DNA of 19,688 nucleotides. Origin: SURF-13 sp041695325 (GTDB lineage Bacteria; Pseudomonadota; Gammaproteobacteria; SURF-13). The DNA is taken from positions 1 to 19,688 of the forward strand of contig JBGFRC010000030.1 of assembly GCA_041695325.1 (NCBI GenBank). Reading direction: 5' to 3'. The translations under genes were made by a program, and so were the position numbers. The notes below the pieces were generated by a model. It was not told the DNA's origin, made no database searches, and saw only the letters and a program-made list of their open reading frames with translations. Of the stretch, positions 5,944-15,723 are shown piece by piece (within the stretch, counting starts at the first letter, position 1; each line of letters starts with the position of its first letter).

Positions 5944-7641
5944 TCAAGAACCGCGCATCTTCAGCCAGCGCGCCATTTCCTCCTCCGGCATCGGGCGGCC
6001 GATGAAGTAACCCTGGGCCTCGTCGCAGCCGAACTCGGCGAGACGCTCCAGCGTTTCCCCGTTTTCCACGCCTTCGGCCACCGCCTTGAGGCCGAGGCTG
6101 TGAGCGAGATCAATCGTGGAGCGCACGATCGTCGCCGAGTCGGCGTTCGTAATCATGTCGAGCACAAACGACTTGTCAATTTTGACGGCCGTGACCGGCA
6201 GCTTCTTCAGGTGGGCGAGCGAGGAGTAGCCGGCGCCGAAGTCGTCAATGTGGAGGCGTATACCCAGATCGCTCAGCTTGCCCAGGATGTCGAGCGCGCG
6301 CAGCGGGTCTTCCATGAGCGCGGTTTCGGTGATTTCGAACACGAGCATGTCGGCCTCCATGGCGCGGCCAATGAGCATGGCCTCGACCTTTCTCACGATC
6401 GCCGGGTCGAGCATGTTGCGCACCGAGAGGTTGACGGCCACAGGCACGCGAAAGCCTTGCTCACGCCAGCCCCAGGCCTTATGCACGGCCGTCTCCAGCA
6501 CGCTCAGCGTGAGCGGGTGGATGAGCCCGCTCTTTTCGGCCAGCGGGATGAATTCGTCCGGCGGCACGTATCCCGTTTCGGGATGTACCCAGCGCGCCAG
6601 CGCCTCGGCCCCGCACACCGCCCCGTCGGGCAGTCTCACTTTGGGCTGGAAGTGCAGGTCAATACGGCGGTTGCCGATGGCGGCGCGCAGTTCGCCCATC
6701 AGCAACAGATGTCTCGGGCTCGAAGGATCGCGCAGCGGATCATACACTGAGAGCGGCGCGCCGTCGCGCTGCGCGAGCGAAAGCGCGACGTCCGCGTGTT
6801 GCAGGAGTTGGCGCGGGATAACGCCGTGATCGGGGGCTAGGGCGACGCCGATGCGCGCGCCCATTTCGATCGGGAAACCGGCCGCATCGAACGGCTGTTC
6901 GAAGGCCTCAAGAATCGCCTGTCCATGAGCCAGGGCATCCTCGCGCCCGCACGGGTAGAACAGCAGCGCGAACTCGTCCGCCCCGACGCGGGCCGCCATG
7001 TCGGCGCGGCGCAGTTGCTTGAGCAGCCGTTCGGCCGCCTGCCGCAGGAGCATATCGCCGTAGTCATGGCCGATGGCCTCGTTCATCTCGCGGAAGCGGT
7101 TGATGTTCAGCATGAGGAGGGCAAAGCCCGACCGATCGCGTTGCGCGTCGGCGTAGGCCTGCGCCAGCCGCTCCTGGAGATGCGCGAGGTTAGGCAGGTC
7201 GGTGAGCGGGTCGAAGTAGGCGAGGTGACGCACGCGCTCTTCCGCGCGGCGGCGCGCGCGCCGCCCTTCCGCCTCGTCGAGCGCACGCGTGACCGCCGAT
7301 GGCAGGCGCGCCATGCGGTCTTTCATGATGTAGTCCTGCGCGCCCGCCTTCATCACGGCCACGGCCGTGTCTTCGCCGATGGAGCCCGATACGATGATAA
7401 ACGGGATATCCGGGCCCTTTTCCCGCACGATGCGCAGGGCGTCGAGCCCGTTGAACTGCGGCATCGCATAATCGGAGATCACGATGTCCCAAGGCTGGCC
7501 GTCGAGCGCGCGGCGCAGTGCGACGGGCGTGTCCACGCGCTCGTCCTGCGGCTCATAACCGTCGCGGCGCAGCTCACGCAGGACGAGCTTGGCGTCGTCC
7601 GCCGAATCCTCCACCATCAGGACGCGCAGCATCCTTGGCAT
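5944..7641 (-). CDS. Response regulator with REC, degenerate GGDEF and EAL domains
   Basis: This 565-residue cytoplasmic signalling protein is predicted to be a cyclic-di-GMP phosphodiesterase. The REC domain (about 5-125) has the acidic pair E11/D12, phospho-acceptor D57 in ISDYAMP and K107. The GGDEF domain (about 140-300) has GADEF (220-224), and its usual first-metal segment reads NINRF (179-183) instead of D-x-D-x-F, so it is probably not a cyclase. The EAL domain (about 315-560) is complete: EAL 346-348, NLSVRN 404-409, EITET 436-440, DDFGAGYSSL 466-475, K487, and AEGVE 522-526. A strong AAGGAGGA site precedes ATG 7641 inside the end of the truncated response-regulator gene, so the two were once coupled. 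The partner kinase is not in the window. Confidence 0.93.
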   Translation of the reverse strand: MPRMLRVLMVEDSADDAKLVLRELRRDGYEPQDERVDTPVALRRALDGQPWDIVISDYAMPQFNGLDALRIVREKGPDIPFIIVSGSIGEDTAVAVMKAGAQDYIMKDRMARLPSAVTRALDEAEGRRARRRAEERVRHLAYFDPLTDLPNLAHLQERLAQAYADAQRDRSGFALLMLNINRFREMNEAIGHDYGDMLLRQAAERLLKQLRRADMAARVGADEFALLFYPCGREDALAHGQAILEAFEQPFDAAGFPIEMGARIGVALAPDHGVIPRQLLQHADVALSLAQRDGAPLSVYDPLRDPSSPRHLLLMGELRAAIGNRRIDLHFQPKVRLPDGAVCGAEALARWVHPETGYVPPDEFIPLAEKSGLIHPLTLSVLETAVHKAWGWREQGFRVPVAVNLSVRNMLDPAIVRKVEAMLIGRAMEADMLVFEITETALMEDPLRALDILGKLSDLGIRLHIDDFGAGYSSLAHLKKLPVTAVKIDKSFVLDMITNADSATIVRSTIDLAHSLGLKAVAEGVENGETLERLAEFGCDEAQGYFIGRPMPEEEMARWLKMRGS

Positions 7642-7653
7642 GTCCGTCCTCCT

Positions 7654-7797
7654 TCAGTGCGGCCCGGTGGCGGGCGGCGGCTCGTTCAGCACCAGCCAGT
7701 AGAGGCCCAGTTGCCGCACCGCCTCCATGAACTGGTTGAAGTCCACCGGCTTGCGGATGTAGCTGTTGGCGCCAAGCGCCGGGATCATGAAAATTAC
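7654..7797 (-). pseudogene. C-terminal remnant of a CheY-like response regulator
   Basis: The minus-strand frame ending at TGA 7654-7656 reads LGANSYIRKPVDFNQFMEAV, then RQLGLYWLVLNEPPP and a short tail. This is the end of a stand-alone receiver domain, with the conserved Lys-Pro after its last strand. Everything before the Lys region, including the phospho-acceptor Asp, is missing: upstream of about 7797 the frame turns into unrelated AT-rich codons and soon meets a stop. An internal ATG at 7788 could give 44 residues, but these cannot fold as a receiver. The stop is 12 nt before the start of the REC-GGDEF-EAL gene, and the fragment's end carries that gene's ribosome binding site. I infer a 5' deletion of a formerly two-gene signalling unit. 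Confidence 0.7.
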
Positions 7798-7928
7798 GGA
7801 CTCACTTGAATTTTTATTTATTGAGACTTGCGTAAATGACTAACATCTCCGGTTGCCACGCCGTCATGGACGACGAAAATTGTCAAGTCTTTTTGCAAGA
7901 CTATAGTATCCTACAGTGGAAGAGTATA
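7798..7928. other. AT-rich spacer between metF and the response-regulator remnant
   Basis: No gene is recognised in this stretch, which is clearly richer in A+T than its flanks. It contains a hairpin AGTCTT/AAGACT (about 7886-7902) and, on the plus strand, TTGTCA (7880-7885)-16 nt-TATAGT (7902-7907), a promoter-like pair that would point into the antisense strand of metF. It also bounds the deletion that truncated the response regulator. Function is unknown. Confidence 0.45.
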
Positions 7929-8804
7929 TCAGCCACGGTTTCCTTGTGTGAGTTTTGCATCAAGATTCAGATTGTTCCAAATCGCAACGGTGGGGCCGGA
8001 CTGGTTCATGGTGTAGAAGTGCAGGCCCGGCGCGCCCGCGTCGAGCAGCGTGCGGCACAGTCCGGTGACGACATCGAGGCCGAAGGCGCGCAGCGAGGCG
8101 AGATCGTCGCCGAAGGCTTCCAGGCGCTTGCGCAGCCAGCGCGGGATCTCCGCACCGCAGCGGTCGGAAAAGCGCGCAAGCTGAGTGTAATTCGTGATCG
8201 GCATGACGCCGGGCACGATGGGAATCGTCACGCCCATTTTTTCGCAGCTCTCCACCAAGCGGTAATAGGCGTCGGCGTTGTAAAAATACTGCGTGATGGC
8301 GCTGTTCGCGCCCGCCTGAACCTTTTGCTTGAAGTGCCTTAAATCGTGCGCGGCGTCGCGCGCCTCGGGGTGAAATTCCGGATAGGCGGCGACCTCGATG
8401 TGAAAATGATCGCCGGTTTCGGCGCGGATAAACTCCACCAGGTCGCGCGCATAAGGCAGCTCACCGGGCCGGGTGAGCCCCGGCGGCAGATCGCCGCGCA
8501 GGGCGACGATGTGGCGGATGCCGTGCCGTTTATAGGCATTCAGCAGTTCGCGCAGTTCGGCGCGCGTGGAGGCGATGCAGGACAGGTGCGGCGCGGCGCG
8601 CAACCCCGCGCGCTGAATCTCCAGCGCGGTTTCAAAGGTGCGGTCGCGCGTGCTGCCGCCGGCGCCGAAGGTCACCGAGAAAAAGCGCGGATTGAGCCTG
8701 GCCAGCTCGGCACGCGTCTCGCGCAACTTGACGGCGGCGTCTTCGGTCTTGGGGGGGAAGAATTCGAAGCTGAAGACGCGTTGGTGTTGTTTTTGAGATT
8801 GCAT
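7929..8804 (-). CDS. metF: 5,10-methylenetetrahydrofolate reductase
   Basis: MetF reduces methylene-THF to methyl-THF with FAD and NADH, supplying the methyl group for methionine synthesis. The 291-residue length is normal for bacterial MetF. Signatures are FSFEFFPPKT (11-20, with the catalytic Glu of the family), FFSVTFGAGGSTRD (about 41-54), ALRGDLPPG in the FAD-binding region, EVAAYPEFHPEA, QYFYNADAYYR, and VPGVMPITN before the C-terminal helices. It lies 72 nt after ahcY, separated by a hairpin that overlaps the ahcY stop, and is last in a metK-ahcY-metF series. The ATG at 8804 has no clear Shine-Dalgarno sequence. Confidence 0.95.
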   Translation of the reverse strand: MQSQKQHQRVFSFEFFPPKTEDAAVKLRETRAELARLNPRFFSVTFGAGGSTRDRTFETALEIQRAGLRAAPHLSCIASTRAELRELLNAYKRHGIRHIVALRGDLPPGLTRPGELPYARDLVEFIRAETGDHFHIEVAAYPEFHPEARDAAHDLRHFKQKVQAGANSAITQYFYNADAYYRLVESCEKMGVTIPIVPGVMPITNYTQLARFSDRCGAEIPRWLRKRLEAFGDDLASLRAFGLDVVTGLCRTLLDAGAPGLHFYTMNQSGPTVAIWNNLNLDAKLTQGNRG

Positions 8805-8824
8805 GGAAAAATAGTGGCGAGCGG

Positions 8825-8876
8825 CTAGTAGCGAGTGGCCAGGGAAAATATTTCCCTAGCCACTAGTCACTCGCTA

Positions 8877-8880
<4 letters not shown>
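8825..8880. repeat. Large inverted repeat between ahcY and metF
   Basis: The arms CTAGTAGCGAGTG (8825-8837) and CACTCGCTACTAG (8868-8880) are perfect complements. Inside them AGGGAAA/TTTCCCT and GGC/GCC form a second stem round an AT centre. It overlaps the ahcY stop codon (8877-8879). There is no T-run, so it may act as an mRNA processing or stability hairpin or a weak terminator that lowers metF expression. The short AGCGAGTGG/AGTGGCTAG words resemble those at 17940-18020. Confidence 0.75.
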
Positions 8881-10190
<1,310 letters not shown>

Positions 10191-10206
10191 GGCTTTTCCC
10201 CCTGGA

Positions 10207-11376
<1,170 letters not shown>

Positions 11377-11526
11377 TGACAGTCCTCGTGCGCCTTGCTC
11401 AGGCTTTTTAAGGTAAAGTCTCCTAGTTTAACCTGTTCCTGATTATTTTCCACGCTTAAATGGCTCCAAGACGGGTGCCCGTGTAAAATGGGCTGTTATC
11501 CGGATCAGAGCATTAGAGGAAGATTG
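11377..11526. promoter_or_regulatory. Divergent promoter region of metK and the thioredoxin-fold gene
   Basis: This 150-nt region separates two divergent genes. For the plus strand, TAAAAT at 11484-11489 is a candidate -10 without a good -35, next to the palindrome ACGGGTGCCCGT (11471-11482). For the minus strand, a weak TGGAAA/TAAACT pair and a small GCCT/AGGC hairpin lie near the metK start. Start sites are guesses. Confidence 0.4.
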
Positions 11527-12144
11527 ATGGTGCGCATCGAAACCCCCGTATGTGAATTCGGCAAACTCGCGCCGGACTTCGCCCTGCCGGGGGTGGACGG
11601 CAAAACCTGGACGCTGGAACAATGCCGCGGGCGGAACGGCCTGCTGGTGATGTTCATCTGCAACCATTGCCCTTACGTCAAGGCGGTGCGCGAACGCATC
11701 GTGCGCGACGCCGGAGAGCTGCTGGACTATGGCGTGAACAGCGTCGCTATCATGTCCAACGACCCAACCGATTATCCCGAAGATTCGTTCGAGAACATGC
11801 AAAAAGTCGCCCGGGAGTACGGCTTCCCGTTTCCCTATCTGTGGGACCGGACTCAGGACGCCGCCAGGGCCTACGGCGCGGTGTGCACGCCGGACTTCTT
11901 CGGCTATAACGCCAGGCTGGAATTGCACTACCGCGGGCGCCTGGACGAGAGCCGCAAGGAGCCCGCCCCGCCCGGCGCGCGCCGCGACCTGTTCGAGGCC
12001 ATGAGGCAAATCGCGCTTACCGGCCAGGGGCCGCGCGAGCAGATACCGAGCATGGGTTGTTCCATCAAGTGGGTGAGCCGCGAAGCGGCGAACGCCCGGC
12101 CAGGGAGGGCCGGGCCGGACTTTCGAGCGGAGCGGGAGGCATAG
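11527..12144 (+). CDS. Thioredoxin-fold (AhpC/TSA-like) protein with CxxC and repeat-derived tail
   Basis: The start is ATG 11527, just after AGAGGAAG; an earlier in-frame ATG at 11488 lies in promoter-like DNA. The 205-residue protein begins with the APDFALPGVDGKTWTL segment typical of peroxiredoxin/thioredoxin-like proteins. It has an active-site CNHC (C45, C48) in MFICNHCPYVKAVRERI, a cis-Pro-type VCTPDFF segment at 119-125, and the family ending PSMGCSIKW at 174-182. No signal peptide is seen, so a cytoplasmic thiol-disulfide or peroxide role is likely. After residue 182 the frame enters the 78-bp tandem repeat and gains about 23 residues (SREAANARPGRAG...) before a TAG inside the first unit. 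The tail is therefore probably acquired from the repeat. Confidence 0.88.
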   Translation: MVRIETPVCEFGKLAPDFALPGVDGKTWTLEQCRGRNGLLVMFICNHCPYVKAVRERIVRDAGELLDYGVNSVAIMSNDPTDYPEDSFENMQKVAREYGFPFPYLWDRTQDAARAYGAVCTPDFFGYNARLELHYRGRLDESRKEPAPPGARRDLFEAMRQIALTGQGPREQIPSMGCSIKWVSREAANARPGRAGPDFRAEREA

Positions 12145-12274
12145 CGAGAAAGGAGCCGCGAAGCGGCGAACGCCCGGCCAGGGAGGGCCGGGCCGGACTT
12201 TCGAGCGGAGCGGGAGGCATAGCGAGAAAGGAGCCGCGAAGCGGCGAACGCCCGGCCAGGGAGGGCGGGGCCGG
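12075..12274 (+). repeat. 78-bp tandem repeat, 2.6 copies
   Basis: Units begin at 12075, 12153 and 12231. The first two are identical over 78 bp. The third matches for 44 bp except one C-to-G change, then diverges at 12275. Each unit contains three potential hairpins: GCCGCGAAGCGGC; GCCCGGCC/GGGCCGGGC around AGGGA; and CTTTC...GAAAG around a GGAGCGGGAGGC core. The period is a multiple of three, but a TAG is present in the frame of the upstream gene. It has no spacers between units, so it is not a CRISPR array. Confidence 0.93.
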
Positions 12275-12588
12275 TGGTTTGAAACACCACTGAGGCGCCG
12301 CCAAGGACGGCTCCGCAATCGGATGTAAAAACCCGGAAGTGAAGATTGCCACGGGAAGCCCGCGCTTGCCGAGTCCCGGTGGGCGGGTATTGCCGAAAGG
12401 CGGCGGGTAGGCGAGAATAATTATTTTGACCAAGCTCATTTTAGCGAGCAGGGCGCACGCCCCGTAGATGCGCGCACCGGCCCCGGCCATTGAGCCTCCG
12501 GATGACGCGGCGATTACGAGCCTCAAAACAAGGTGTTGCGGAGTGAGCCGGCCTCCACGATTTTTATTTTTGCTTTAAGGGCAGTGAA
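12275..12588. other. Gene-poor region upstream of prk
   Basis: About 314 nt with no recognisable gene. A minus-strand frame of 153 codons crosses it, but its C-terminal half is the tandem repeat and the rest has no family motif. A short hairpin GCTC/GAGC (about 12434-12449) and AT-rich stretches (12417-12428, 12560-12576) are present; the latter may include the prk promoter, but no clean -35/-10 pair is seen. Confidence 0.5.
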
Positions 12589-13512
12589 ATGAAAAAACCG
12601 ATTGTACTGGGTATCGTCGGCGACTCCGCCGCGGGCAAGACCACCATCACCAAGGGCATCGCGCAGGTATTGGGCGAGGATCGCGTCACCACCATCTGCA
12701 CCGACGATTATCATAAATACAACCGCAAGGATCGCGCGCGCCTGGGGATTACCGCGCTGCACCCGAATTGCAATTACCTGGACATCATCGAGCAGCACCT
12801 GAGGCTGCTCAAAGACGGTCAACCCATCCTGAAACCGCACTACAACCACTCCACCGGCGACTTCGACCCGCCCGAGTACGTGGAGGCCAGGGAATTCATC
12901 ATCGTCGAAGGGCTGCTCGGCTATTCCACCAAGGCGATGCGCGATTGCTACGACGTGAAATTGTACCTCGCGCCGCCGGAAGAACTGCGCTTCCAGTGGA
13001 AGATGAAGCGCGACACCCTCAAGCGCGGCCACACTGCGGAGGACGTGCGCAAGGAGATGAAGATGCGCGAGCCGGATTCCGAGGCCTTCATCCGCCCGCA
13101 GCGCAAGTGGGCGGATATCGTCATTACCTTCTATCCTCCTCCGGAGCACAAGGAAGAAACCGGCGGCCACCTGAACGCCTCCATCGTGCTGCGACCCACG
13201 CTGCCCACGCATCCCGATTTGTCCAAGGTGCTGGAAGAGGGCGGCAACGGCATCCGCCTGGTGCTGGATCGCGACATGGACTTGCCGGTGGACCGGCTGG
13301 AAATCTCCGGCGCGATTACGGACAAAAAGGCCAAGCAGCTGGAGGACCTGCTGTGGAGCTATATCCCCGGCGAGCATCACCACCTGCGCAACGAGGACAT
13401 CGGCGCCATCACCGGCACCACGGGCGAGACGCTGAAGTCGCACCCGCTCGCGCTTACGCAGCTGCTCATCGCCTATCATCTGCTGACGGCCGCCTCCGGC
13501 GTCGTTAAGTAG
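12589..13512 (+). CDS. prk: Phosphoribulokinase (class II-like)
   Basis: PRK phosphorylates ribulose 5-phosphate to the RuBisCO substrate, the step unique to the Calvin cycle. The 307-residue protein starts at ATG 12589, 7 nt after AAGGG (12577-12581). It has a Walker A loop GDSAAGKTT (11-19), TICTDDYHKYNRKDR (35-49), ITALHPNCNYLD, KPHYNHSTGDFDPPE, IIVEGLLGY, WKMKRDTLKRGH, and FIRPQRKWADIVI. These follow the plant/cyanobacterial class II layout rather than the GSSGAGTTT type of most proteobacteria. The P-loop cysteine used for thioredoxin control in plants is Ala here. A uridine kinase is excluded by the PRK-specific blocks. It leads a series with tkt, gap, pgk, pyk and fba. Confidence 0.92.
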   Translation: MKKPIVLGIVGDSAAGKTTITKGIAQVLGEDRVTTICTDDYHKYNRKDRARLGITALHPNCNYLDIIEQHLRLLKDGQPILKPHYNHSTGDFDPPEYVEAREFIIVEGLLGYSTKAMRDCYDVKLYLAPPEELRFQWKMKRDTLKRGHTAEDVRKEMKMREPDSEAFIRPQRKWADIVITFYPPPEHKEETGGHLNASIVLRPTLPTHPDLSKVLEEGGNGIRLVLDRDMDLPVDRLEISGAITDKKAKQLEDLLWSYIPGEHHHLRNEDIGAITGTTGETLKSHPLALTQLLIAYHLLTAASGVVK

Positions 13513-13584
13513 CCGGCGCCGCGCGGCCAGAGGGTTCATCGCCCGGTTTCCCGGAACGAATTTAATTTTGCTTAGGAGAAACAC

Positions 13585-15579
13585 ATGCCGTCTCGTAGAG
13601 AGTTAGCCAACGCCATCCGCGTGCTCAGCATGGACGCGGTGGAGAAGGCCAAGTCCGGCCACCCCGGCATGCCCATGGGCATGGCCGACATCGCCGAAGT
13701 GTTGTGGAATGATTTTCTGAAACACAATCCAGCCAATCCCAAATGGCCCGACCGCGACCGCTTCATACTTTCCAACGGCCACGGCTCGATGCTGCACTAC
13801 ACGCTGCTGCATCTCGCCGGCTACGACTTGCCCATGGACGAGATCAAGCGCTTCCGCCAGTTGCATTCCAAAACGCCGGGCCATCCCGAATACGGCTACA
13901 CCCCCGGCATCGAGACCACCACCGGGCCGCTGGGGCAGGGCGTCACCAACGCGGTCGGCATGGCGCTGGCGGAAAAGCTGCTCGCCGGCCAGTTCAACCA
14001 GGATGGTCATCACATCATAGATCACTACACGTACGTGTTCCTCGGCGACGGCTGCTTGATGGAAGGCATCTCGCACGAGGCCTGCTCGCTCGCCGGCACC
14101 TGGGGCCTCGGCAAGCTGATCGCGTTCTATGACGACAACGGCATCTCGATAGACGGCCACGTGGAAGGCTGGTTCACCGACGACACCCCGAAGCGCTTCG
14201 AGGCCTACGGCTGGCACGTGGTGCCCGGCGTGGACGGCCACAATGCGGATGCCGTCAAGAAGGCGATACAAGAGGCGCGTTCGGTGAACGACAAGCCTTC
14301 GCTCATCTGCTGCAAGACCGTGATCGGTTTCGGCGCGCCCAATCTGTGCGGCAGCCACGACTGCCACGGCGCGGCGCTGGGCGACAAGGAGGTCGCGGCT
14401 ACGCGCGAAAATCTGGGCTGGAAACACGAGCCGTTCGTGATTCCCGATGAGTATTACAAAGGCTTCGACGCGCGCGCCAGGGGCGCCAAGGCGGAGGCAG
14501 ACTGGAACCAGCGTTTTGCCGCCTACCGCAAGGCTTATCCGGAACTGGCCGCGGAACTGGAGCGCAGGCTCAAGGGCGAGTTGTCCCCGGACTGGGCGCA
14601 AAAGGCGGACGAGTTCATCAAGGCGGTGGACGCCAAGGGCGAAACCATCGCCACGCGCAAGGCCTCGCAAAACGCGATCAACGGCTACGCGCCGCTGTTG
14701 CCGGAACTGCTGGGCGGCTCGGCGGATCTGGCGGGCTCCAATCTCACCATGTGGAAGGGCTCTAAGCCGATCAGCAATACCGTGTCCGACGGCAACTACG
14801 TTTACTACGGCGTGCGCGAGTTCGGCATGTCGGCCATCATGAACGGCATCGCGCTGCACGGCGGCCTGATTCCCTACGGCGGCACGTTCCTGATCTTCTC
14901 CGAATACGCGCGCAACGCGTTGCGCATGGCGGCGTTGATGCGGCAGCGCGTGCTGTTCGTGTTCACCCATGATTCGATTGGCCTCGGCGAAGACGGCCCC
15001 ACGCACCAGCCGGTGGAACAGACCGCGACCCTGCGCCTGATTCCCAACATGCAGGTGTGGCGTCCGTGCGACGCGGTGGAGTCCGCCGTGGCGTGGAAAT
15101 GCGCCATCGAGCGCAAGGACGGGCCCACCAGCCTGATCTTCTCGCGCCAGAATATGCCGCATCAGAAACGTGACGAGCGCCAAATCGCCGCCATCGCGCG
15201 CGGTGGTTACGTGCTGGTGGAGTGCGAGTACCCGGTGCAGGCGATCATCATCGCCACCGGCTCCGAGGTCGCGCTCGCCGCCGCCGCCGCCCAGGAATTG
15301 AACGACAACGGGTTCCGGGTGCGCGTGGTGTCCATGCCGTGCACGCAGTCGTTCGACGCGCAGGATGAGGCCTACCGCGAATCGGTGCTGCCCAGGGCGA
15401 TCAAGGCGCGCGTGGTGGTCGAGGCAGGCGTGACCGATGGCTGGGCCAAATACACCGGATTCGAAGGCAAGGTCATCGGCCTCAACCGCTTCGGCGAATC
15501 GGCCCCGGCGGGCGAGTTGTTCAAGCACTTCGGTTTTACCGCCGACAAGGTGAAGGAAGCGGTGACGGATTTACTGTAA
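13585..15579 (+). CDS. tkt: Transketolase
   Basis: Transketolase moves two-carbon units between sugar phosphates in the Calvin and pentose phosphate pathways, using thiamine diphosphate and a divalent cation. The full-length 664-residue protein has KSGHPGMPMGMADIAEVL (23-40), FILSNGHGSMLHY (60-72), TTTGPLGQG (111-119), the thiamine diphosphate motif beginning GDGCLMEGISHEA (154-166) and ending in YDDN (182-185), then the middle pyrimidine-binding domain with FVFTHDSIGLGEDGPTHQP, and the C-terminal domain. ATG 13585 follows TTAGGAGA (13572-13579). It lies 72 nt after prk and is followed by a large purine/pyrimidine inverted repeat before gap. Confidence 0.97.
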   Translation: MPSRRELANAIRVLSMDAVEKAKSGHPGMPMGMADIAEVLWNDFLKHNPANPKWPDRDRFILSNGHGSMLHYTLLHLAGYDLPMDEIKRFRQLHSKTPGHPEYGYTPGIETTTGPLGQGVTNAVGMALAEKLLAGQFNQDGHHIIDHYTYVFLGDGCLMEGISHEACSLAGTWGLGKLIAFYDDNGISIDGHVEGWFTDDTPKRFEAYGWHVVPGVDGHNADAVKKAIQEARSVNDKPSLICCKTVIGFGAPNLCGSHDCHGAALGDKEVAATRENLGWKHEPFVIPDEYYKGFDARARGAKAEADWNQRFAAYRKAYPELAAELERRLKGELSPDWAQKADEFIKAVDAKGETIATRKASQNAINGYAPLLPELLGGSADLAGSNLTMWKGSKPISNTVSDGNYVYYGVREFGMSAIMNGIALHGGLIPYGGTFLIFSEYARNALRMAALMRQRVLFVFTHDSIGLGEDGPTHQPVEQTATLRLIPNMQVWRPCDAVESAVAWKCAIERKDGPTSLIFSRQNMPHQKRDERQIAAIARGGYVLVECEYPVQAIIIATGSEVALAAAAAQELNDNGFRVRVVSMPCTQSFDAQDEAYRESVLPRAIKARVVVEAGVTDGWAKYTGFEGKVIGLNRFGESAPAGELFKHFGFTADKVKEAVTDLL

Positions 15580-15583
15580 CGGC

Positions 15584-15668
15584 AGATACAAGAGGCAAGA
15601 GAAAAGAGAAAAGTAAGAAACCGGAGAAATATTTTTTATCCGGGTGTATTTACTTTTCTCTTGTATCT
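15584..15668. repeat. Purine/pyrimidine inverted repeat between tkt and gap
   Basis: AGATACAAGAG (15584-15594) pairs with CTCTTGTATCT (15658-15668), and AGAAAAGTAA (15607-15616) with TTACTTTTCT (15650-15659). An inner CCGGA/TCCGG pair (15621-15625/15639-15643) encloses a T-run. Related words (GATACAAGATACAAGAGAAAAG) stand alone at about 4499-4535 beside bioA. It may reduce read-through or stabilise the tkt or gap message. Confidence 0.7.
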
Positions 15669-15723
15669 TTTCTCTTTTCTCTCGGTTACAAGAACTACTT
15701 TGTTTAAATTTTGGAGATAGCAG

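Noticed and set aside
11377..11526. SAM or SAH riboswitch in the metK leader
   Set aside because: Only a small hairpin is present; no known riboswitch core could be matched by eye.
12075..12274. CRISPR array
   Set aside because: The units are contiguous 78-bp copies with no unique spacers.
12065..12526. Minus-strand frame of 153 codons in the gap before prk
   Set aside because: Half of it is the translated tandem repeat, and the N-terminal part only vaguely resembles a flavoprotein start; no ribosome binding site or family motif.
13603..15528. 641-codon minus-strand frame opposite tkt
   Set aside because: It is a GC-driven shadow of transketolase with no recognisable domain.
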